Positions 58,753 to 64,000 of a DNA stretch of 64,000 nt are shown here, one piece after another. Every line of letters starts with the position of its first letter. Position 1 is the first letter of the stretch. Where the stretch lies: the NCBI RefSeq assembly GCF_015645385.1, contig NZ_JADOET010000004.1, forward strand, positions 62,001 through 126,000. The letters run 5' to 3'. This DNA comes from Winogradskyella marina (GTDB taxonomy: Bacteria; Bacteroidota; Bacteroidia; Flavobacteriales; Flavobacteriaceae). The notes beneath the pieces were generated by a model that worked only from the letters and a program-made list of their open reading frames with translations, was not told the DNA's origin and did not search any database. Position numbers and translations under genes: made by a program.

Positions 58753-59036
58753 TTTTCTACTTTCAAATAGAAAAAGATTTCCCTCGTAATATTATAAATT
58801 TAATAGTATTTAAGCATAACCATATGCTATTGAAAAACGGCCTAAAAAGCTAAAGAGATATTGCGAAATGAAGATTTTTTAAGCAGATGAAAATTTAAAG
58901 ATAATTTCATTAAAACATGGGCTAAAAATTATCATTTTCGTAACATCTTTTAGGCAATAAATTAGCACCTTTGTATCTGTTTAAATATTAATCTAATATA
59001 GGTTTTCGAATTATCGAAAATTAAAATAAATTTTTC

Positions 59037-60098
59037 ATGAAAAAACACAATTTCAGTGCAGGACCATGCGTATTACCAAAATCCGTAATGGAACAAGCAG
59101 CAGCAGCAGTTTTAAACTTTGACGACGGACTTTCTCTTTTAGAGATTTCTCACAGAAGTAAACCCTTTGTAGATGTCATGGAAAATGCACGTTCCTTAGC
59201 TTTAGAACTTTTAGGTCTTGAAGGTAAAGGCTATAAAGCATTATTTCTTCAAGGTGGAGCCAGCACGCAGTTTTTAATGGTAGCTTTAAACTTATTAGAA
59301 AAAAGAGCAGGCTATTTAAACTCTGGAACTTGGGCTGATAAATCAATCAAGGAAGCTAAAATTTACGACGACATATACGAATTAGGATCTTCAAAAGATG
59401 CTAACTACAACTACATACCAAAAGGATACGAAATCCCTGAAGATTACGACTATTTTCACTGTACATCTAACAATACCATTTTTGGTACACAGATGAAGAG
59501 TTTTCCAAACTCACCAATTCCAATGGTTTGTGATATGAGTAGTGATATTTTTTCACGTCAGTTAGATTTTTCAAAATTTGATTTAATCTATGCTGGAGCA
59601 CAAAAAAATATGGGACCTGCCGGAACGACTTTAGTGGTTGTTAAAGAAGATATTTTAGGAAAAGTATCTCGTAAGATTCCTTCTATGATGGATTACAAAG
59701 TACATATTAGCAAAGGAAGTATGTTTAATACACCTCCAGTTTTTGCTGTTTATGTGTCTATGTTAAACTTACAATGGTTGAAGAACTTAGGTGGTATTAA
59801 AGCCATTGAAGAAGAAAATGAAAAGAAGGCAAGCTTAATCTATTCTGAAATTGATTTAAACCCGTTGTTTAAAGGTTACGCAGTAAAAGAAGATCGTTCT
59901 CATATGAATGCTACTTTTACTTTAGAAAACGAAAACCTTAAGGAAACTTTTGAATCTATGGCCAAAGAAGCTGGGATTAACGGTATAAATGGACATAGAA
60001 GTGTTGGTGGCTATAGAGCATCTATGTACAATGCTTTGTCTTTAGATAGTGTTAAAGCACTTGTTGAAGTTATGAGCGAATTAGAAAGCAAAGCTTAA
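59037..60098 (+). CDS. serC: Phosphoserine aminotransferase
   Basis: This 353-residue PLP enzyme has the family opening HNFSAGPCVLPKSVMEQA, the LLEISHRSKPF and FLQGGASTQF motifs, the PLP Lys near residue 190 in YAGAQKNMGPAG and a C-terminal GHRSVGGYRASMYNA. It converts 3-phosphohydroxypyruvate to phosphoserine with glutamate. serA follows in the same operon 95 nt downstream. Confidence 0.94.
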   Translation: MKKHNFSAGPCVLPKSVMEQAAAAVLNFDDGLSLLEISHRSKPFVDVMENARSLALELLGLEGKGYKALFLQGGASTQFLMVALNLLEKRAGYLNSGTWADKSIKEAKIYDDIYELGSSKDANYNYIPKGYEIPEDYDYFHCTSNNTIFGTQMKSFPNSPIPMVCDMSSDIFSRQLDFSKFDLIYAGAQKNMGPAGTTLVVVKEDILGKVSRKIPSMMDYKVHISKGSMFNTPPVFAVYVSMLNLQWLKNLGGIKAIEEENEKKASLIYSEIDLNPLFKGYAVKEDRSHMNATFTLENENLKETFESMAKEAGINGINGHRSVGGYRASMYNALSLDSVKALVEVMSELESKA

Positions 60099-60102
60099 AT
60101 TG

Positions 60103-60124
60103 AGCTCCCATATAAACGGGAATC
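60103..60124 (+). repeat. Short inverted repeat after serC
   Basis: GCTCCCATATAAACGGGAAT is an imperfect hairpin of the same type as the element before ychF, but decayed. It lies between the serC stop and the twin hairpins of serA. Confidence 0.4.
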
Positions 60125-60155
60125 GCATCACAAAATAATTATAACAAAATTTAAT

Positions 60156-60192
60156 ATTTCCGTTTTTACGGAAATGAAAAAACAAGTTTTTC
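60156..60192 (+). repeat. Twin-hairpin element abutting the serA start codon
   Basis: ATTTCCGTTTTTACGGAAAT (60156-60175) forms a perfect hairpin and GAAAAAACAAGTTTTTC (60176-60192) a near-perfect one ending 1 nt before the ATG at 60194. The order and the second hairpin match the ychF leader. Confidence 0.7.
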
Positions 60193-60193
60193 A

Positions 60194-61144
60194 ATGAAAG
60201 TATTAGCAAACGACGGAGTTTCTCAAAGTGGAATTAATGCATTAGAAGCTGCTGGTTACGAAGTTATCACAACAACAGTAGCACAAGAACAATTACAAAA
60301 CTACATTAACGACAATGACATTGCTGTTTTATTAGTTAGAAGTGCAACAACGGTAAGAAAAGATTTAATAGACAACTGCCCTAGCCTAAAGATTATTGGT
60401 CGTGGTGGAGTTGGTATGGATAATATCGATGTGGATTATGCTCGTAGCAAAGGACTAAGTGTAATTAACACTCCAGCCGCATCGTCTCATTCTGTTGCAG
60501 AATTAGTATTTGGTCACTTTTTTGGTTTAGCACGTTATTTACATAACTCTAATCGCGATATGCCATTAGAAGGAGATTCTAAATTTAAAAACTTAAAGAA
60601 GGCTTACGCTAAAGGAACAGAACTGAAAGGTAAAACCTTAGGTGTTTTAGGTTTTGGACGTATTGGTCAGGCTACAGCTAAAGTGGCAATTGGTGCAGGA
60701 ATGAAAGTTGTTGCTTTCGATCCTTATTTAGAAAAAGCAGATTTACAGCTTGATTTCTTTGATGGTCAAAAAGTGAATTTTGAAATTAAAACAATCTCAA
60801 AAGAAGAAGTTTTAAAACAAGCCGATTTTTTAACATTGCATGTACCAGCACAAAAAGATTACGTAATAGACGAAGCTGAATTCAAGCAAATGAAAGATGG
60901 TGTTATTATCGCTAATGCTGCACGTGGTGGAGTTGTTAACGAAATAGCCCTTGTTAAAGCTATTGAAAGTGGAAAAGTAGCAAGAGCAGCTTTAGATGTT
61001 TTTGAAAAAGAACCACAACCAGAAATTCAATTATTAATGAATCCTGCGTTATCATTAACACCTCATACAGGTGCAGCAACAAATGAAGCACAAGATAGAA
61101 TTGGAGTAGAACTTGCTGAACAAATCATTACAATATTAGGTTAA
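60194..61144 (+). CDS. serA: D-3-phosphoglycerate dehydrogenase (short form)
   Basis: This 316-residue NAD enzyme has the Rossmann motif GKTLGVLGFGRIGQATAKVA and the catalytic triad signals: Arg in NAARGGVVNE, Glu in DVFEKEPQPE, and His in LTPHTGAAT. It makes 3-phosphohydroxypyruvate, the substrate of serC. It lacks the C-terminal ACT domain that gives serine feedback inhibition in the long form. Confidence 0.92.
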   Translation: MKVLANDGVSQSGINALEAAGYEVITTTVAQEQLQNYINDNDIAVLLVRSATTVRKDLIDNCPSLKIIGRGGVGMDNIDVDYARSKGLSVINTPAASSHSVAELVFGHFFGLARYLHNSNRDMPLEGDSKFKNLKKAYAKGTELKGKTLGVLGFGRIGQATAKVAIGAGMKVVAFDPYLEKADLQLDFFDGQKVNFEIKTISKEEVLKQADFLTLHVPAQKDYVIDEAEFKQMKDGVIIANAARGGVVNEIALVKAIESGKVARAALDVFEKEPQPEIQLLMNPALSLTPHTGAATNEAQDRIGVELAEQIITILG

Positions 61145-61175
61145 CAAATAAATTGTGACCTAATGGAATAAACTG

Positions 61176-61203
61176 AGTCCTACATTTGTGGGACTTTTTT
61201 TTG
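61176..61203 (+). terminator. Terminator of the serC-serA operon
   Basis: AGTCCTAC pairs with GTGGGACT around an ATTT loop and is followed by a T-run. It lies 32 nt after the serA stop. Confidence 0.8.
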
Positions 61204-61248
61204 TACCTTGAAACATTCAAAAATTTTTAACTTAAAATAAACATAAAA

Positions 61249-61884
61249 ATGGCAGGAATATTAGATTTATTAAACAGTGATTTAGGAAAAAATATCATAA
61301 GTGGTGTTTCTGGTTCTACAGGAACAGATCAAAATAAAACAAGTAGTGTTTTAACTATGGCATTACCTGTGCTTATGAAAGCAATGGAGCGTAACGCTTC
61401 TACACCAGAAGGTGCTGCAGGTCTTATGGGAGCTTTAAATAGCAAACATGACGGAAGTATCCTAGATAACCTTGGCGGTTTATTTGGAGGTGGTGTTGAT
61501 GATAACGTAAAAAATGATGGATCTAAAATTCTTAGTCATGTTTTAGGTAATAAACAACAAGGAGTAGAACAAGTTATTGGTCAGAAAGCTGGTGTAGATG
61601 CTGGTTCTGTTAGTAACATTCTTAAAGTAGCGGCTCCAATTTTAATGGGAGTTTTAGGAAAACAAGCCAATCAAAACAATGTAAGTTCACAATCAGACAT
61701 TAGTGGACTGTTAGGTGGATTACTCGGTGGTAATGATACGGCTAACGAACAAAGCTTCTTAGAAAAAATATTAGATGCAGATGGTGACGGAAGCGTTATT
61801 GACGATGTCGCTGGTATGGTTTTAGGAGGAAATAAGAGTAAAGAAGGTCTTGGTGGACTTTTAGGCGGATTATTCGGAAAATAA
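61249..61884 (+). CDS. DUF937-domain protein (YidB-like)
   Basis: This 211-residue protein is helical and glycine-rich, with repeated LLGGLLGG and the DUF937-type segments MAGILDLLNSDLGKNIISGVSG and KVAAPILMGVLGKQA. It has no signal peptide. An Asp-rich segment LDADGDGSVIDDVAG looks like an EF-hand-like loop. The function of the family is unknown. Confidence 0.85.
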   Translation: MAGILDLLNSDLGKNIISGVSGSTGTDQNKTSSVLTMALPVLMKAMERNASTPEGAAGLMGALNSKHDGSILDNLGGLFGGGVDDNVKNDGSKILSHVLGNKQQGVEQVIGQKAGVDAGSVSNILKVAAPILMGVLGKQANQNNVSSQSDISGLLGGLLGGNDTANEQSFLEKILDADGDGSVIDDVAGMVLGGNKSKEGLGGLLGGLFGK

Positions 61885-61907
61885 AATTCTATCCTTTTTT
61901 AGATATT

Positions 61908-61935
61908 AAAGCAGTTTTAACGAGCTGCTTTTTTT
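61908..61935 (+). terminator. Terminator after the DUF937 gene
   Basis: AAAGCAG (61908-61914) pairs with CTGCTTT (61925-61931), followed by a T-run. Confidence 0.7.
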
Positions 61936-62097
61936 GTTGCTAAACGTGTAGACTTATAAAAACGATAGTTTCACGCATTAAAACCTATAGTTTACGCAGT
62001 TATAATTGTATGTCTATTAAAAATCGCATTGATTTGTAGTGTTAAAATGACCTAAAATCATAAAAGTTCATTCAATTTTTTAATACCTTTAATACAT

Positions 62098-62535
62098 ATG
62101 AAAAAGATTATCCCATTTATTATTATCCTTATCGTTATTGCAAGTTGTAAGTCGTATAATAACACTCCAACCATTAATAATGCTAACGAACACAGCTTAG
62201 TACAAAGTGATACTGTTTCTATTAGTAGCGATGAAAATGATTACGAAATCATAATCATAGAACCAGGATTTAACGCGTGGTTATTATCTACAGCCAGACC
62301 AGAAGGTTACCATACTCAAGAGTGGTTAGAATCTAGAAATGCTATTTTAGTGCAAGGATGGAATCAAAGAAATTTACAACCTTACACCTACGACCCTAAT
62401 CTATATGAAGTTAGAATAGACTACGATACACGTACAGATTACGGTTACGAGGTTAACTATAAACTATACAATTACTTTCTCTATTTTCAGTTAAAGTACA
62501 AACAACGCTTATCTTCGTTTACACCCAGAATTTAG
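62098..62535 (+). CDS. DUF6146-family lipoprotein
   Basis: This 145-residue protein has a lipoprotein signal (MKKIIPFIIILIVIASC, lipobox Cys17) and a compact domain with IIIEPGFNAWLLSTARPEGYHTQEWLESRN and YDPNLYEVRIDY. This matches the DUF6146 family as I recall it from Bacteroidota. Its role is unknown. It precedes the DUF6787 gene by 49 nt. Confidence 0.8.
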   Translation: MKKIIPFIIILIVIASCKSYNNTPTINNANEHSLVQSDTVSISSDENDYEIIIIEPGFNAWLLSTARPEGYHTQEWLESRNAILVQGWNQRNLQPYTYDPNLYEVRIDYDTRTDYGYEVNYKLYNYFLYFQLKYKQRLSSFTPRI

Positions 62536-62558
62536 TATAAAAAGACATCTTAATTTAC

Positions 62559-62566
62559 TAATTTTG
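62559..62566 (+). promoter_or_regulatory. Possible -7 element before the DUF6787 gene
   Basis: TAATTTTG matches TAnnTTTG and lies 18 nt before the ATG at 62585. No -33 TTTG is visible at the usual distance. Confidence 0.35.
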
Positions 62567-62584
62567 CAGCACTGAAAATGTGCT

Positions 62585-63079
62585 ATGGAAAAATTTAAAA
62601 AACATTGGGAAATTCAACACAATTGGCAGTTGTTATTTCCCTTTTTTGGTTTACTTATTTTAGGCTATTCGGCTATTAAAATCTCAAATGCTCTACTTAA
62701 TGAGTATGGCTTAGCTCCAATACTAAGTGTCTCAATTGTTATTTTCTTTTTACTATTAAAATTGACCTTATTCTTATTCAAAAAGCTAGAAACCAAGTGG
62801 GTTTTAGATTATAAGTGGGAAATGATTCGTGTCTTTATGGTATTTGCGTTTACTGGGACATCATCCTTGTTTGTTGGCAGACCAATTATGGTACTTATGG
62901 GAATTACTAAAGAAAACTTAAACCCTATTCTTTATTGGTTTTTATTCATTATCATTGGGCTCGTTTTCTACCAAATTCTTTTAGTAACGTTTGGATGGCT
63001 TTTTGGGCAATTCAAGTTTTTTTGGGAATTTGAAAAGAAAATGCTGAGAAGATTAGGATTAAAACGTTTTTTCGATTGA
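62585..63079 (+). CDS. DUF6787-like membrane protein
   Basis: This 164-residue protein has about four membrane segments (near residues 14-32, 42-62, 80-100 and 115-140), with a conserved KWEMIRVFMVFAFTGTSSLFVGRP segment. I identify it as DUF6787 from memory; the role is unknown. Its stop overlaps the TTG start of the next gene (TTGA), suggesting coupling to the TonB-receptor operon. Confidence 0.65.
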   Translation: MEKFKKHWEIQHNWQLLFPFFGLLILGYSAIKISNALLNEYGLAPILSVSIVIFFLLLKLTLFLFKKLETKWVLDYKWEMIRVFMVFAFTGTSSLFVGRPIMVLMGITKENLNPILYWFLFIIIGLVFYQILLVTFGWLFGQFKFFWEFEKKMLRRLGLKRFFD

Positions 63080-63417
63080 ATATTAACACCCTTACAACTG
63101 TATTATTTAAGACTTTTACTTTGCTATTAGTCCTAGCTGTACTGTTTCCTTCGGCTGTAAAATTAAATCATGCGTTTTCACACCACACGCATAACGTTTG
63201 TGACGATGACGGTTCTTTAACCACACATTTTCACGAAGCTGATATCGATTGTGATTTCTATAAATTTAAGCTTACTACACAATTTTACTTCAAAAATAAG
63301 TTAGATACACTAGTCTCAGAAGAAGAGAATTTCAAAATAACAAATTCTCAATATGAATTTGTTAGTGATTTTCAAAAACTTCAAACAGTACTTAGAGGGC
63401 CTCCTCAACTGATTTAA
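63076..63417 (+). CDS. His-rich exported protein before a TonB receptor
   Basis: This 113-residue protein starts with TTG at 63076 (no ATG in frame nearby) and has an N-terminal hydrophobic segment (FKTFTLLLVLAVLFPSAV). The mature part has a metal-ligand-like stretch with HAFSHHTHNVCDDDG and THFHEADIDCDF. His and Cys spacing suggests metal binding. The downstream TonB receptor makes a metal-uptake partner plausible, but this is inference. Confidence 0.65.
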   Translation: MNINTLTTVLFKTFTLLLVLAVLFPSAVKLNHAFSHHTHNVCDDDGSLTTHFHEADIDCDFYKFKLTTQFYFKNKLDTLVSEEENFKITNSQYEFVSDFQKLQTVLRGPPQLI

Positions 63418-63467
63418 TGCCCAGAAATTAAAATTTCATTTATTACTTATTATTAAATCATTTATTT

Positions 63468-64000
63468 ATGAAGCGATTATTAGTTATCGTATTCAGCATT
63501 GTGTTTATAAACACCTATGCTCAAAACACTATTAAAGGTACAGTCTTAGACAACACCACTCAAGCAGCAATTCCGTTTGCAACTATATATTTACCAGAAC
63601 TAGAAACAGGTACAACTACAAACGACAAAGGGGAATTTAGCCTAGATTTAAAGAAAGGCGTATTTAAAGTTGTTGTTTCATACATTGGATTTCAATCCCA
63701 ATCGATTACGGTAACGGTTCCTTCTGAAGAGACGTTAACTATTCTATTATCTGAATCTGCTATGGAAATGGAAGAGGTTATTATCTCTACACCTTTTCAT
63801 AAACTTCAGAGTGAAAACGTCATGAAGGTTGAACAAAAAAAGTTAAAAGAATTAAAGGCTTCTGGCGCAGTAACACTAGCAGAAGGCATAACCTCAATAG
63901 CTGGTGTAGAAAGCATAAGTACTGGTAACAGCATTGGTAAACCTGTAATTAGAGGACTGAGTTCTAACCGTGTTTTAGTGTATACACAAGGAGTACGTTT
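63468..64000 (+). CDS. TonB-dependent receptor (5' part)
   Basis: About 177 codons run to the right edge. The product has a signal peptide (MKRLLVIVFSIVFINTYAQ), a CarboxypepD_reg-like domain (GTVLDNTTQAAIPFATIYLPELETGT, SYIGFQSQSI) and the start of the plug domain (LAEGITSIAGVESISTGN, GKPVIRGLSSNRVLVYTQGV). It should be a TonB-energised outer-membrane transporter. The preceding His-rich exported protein suggests a metal substrate. The barrel lies outside the window. Confidence 0.92.
   Translation, partial: MKRLLVIVFSIVFINTYAQNTIKGTVLDNTTQAAIPFATIYLPELETGTTTNDKGEFSLDLKKGVFKVVVSYIGFQSQSITVTVPSEETLTILLSESAMEMEEVIISTPFHKLQSENVMKVEQKKLKELKASGAVTLAEGITSIAGVESISTGNSIGKPVIRGLSSNRVLVYTQGVR

Overview
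The window is chromosomal DNA of a Bacteroidota bacterium, most likely a marine member of the Flavobacteriaceae. The DNA is strongly AT-rich. It encodes a type IX secretion (T9SS) regulator and a T9SS cargo protein, and has TAnnTTTG-type -7 promoter elements, no clear Shine-Dalgarno sequences, and Bacteroidota-typical topoisomerase IV, DUF6146 and TonB-receptor genes. No rRNA, tRNA, CRISPR array, insertion sequence or phage gene was seen.

Left edge (1-3604): the 3' end of a PorX-like PglZ-domain regulator, tsaE, an overlapping pair of small exported/membrane proteins, alanine dehydrogenase, and a DUF4258-like protein.

Surface-polysaccharide locus (3691-37212): UDP-glucuronate 4-epimerase and UDP-glucose dehydrogenase supply UDP-GlcA/UDP-GalA. 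Next is a five-gene operon resembling dltABCD plus a formyltransferase (adenylation enzyme, formyltransferase, carrier protein, MBOAT, SGNH protein). A 1755-residue T9SS-exported protein follows on the minus strand, with a pectate-lyase-like head, a BIG2 domain, fifteen tandem beta modules and a C-terminal sorting domain. The rest encodes a Wzx-type flippase, a Wzy-like polymerase, five glycosyltransferases (one on the minus strand), an AsnB-type amidotransferase, a PglC-like initiating transferase, a minus-strand ATP-grasp/HAD pair, a PglE-like aminotransferase, a PglF/CapD-like dehydratase, and Wza- and Wzc-like export proteins. Together these suggest a Wzx/Wzy-type exported polysaccharide or glycan started by an amino-dideoxy sugar, containing uronic acid, and decorated by a carrier-protein-dependent acylation system.

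Housekeeping region (37307-64000): proline dehydrogenase, 3-dehydroquinate synthase, DinB-like, Lrp/AsnC regulator, M14 carboxypeptidase and XRE regulator (divergent, with shared palindromes between them), a second MBOAT/SGNH acylation pair, topoisomerase IV (parC/parE with two unknown genes between), EamA transporter, SRPBCC protein, GT39-like membrane enzyme, YchF, two conserved unknowns, ferredoxin, LuxC-like acyl-CoA reductase, serC-serA, a DUF937 protein, DUF6146 and DUF6787 proteins, a His-rich exported protein, and the start of a TonB-dependent receptor.

The most unusual items are the formyltransferase-containing dlt-like operon, the lyase-headed repeat protein inside a uronate-type polysaccharide locus, and matching double hairpins that abut the start codons of ychF and serA. 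All assignments come from reading the sequence; no database search was run.
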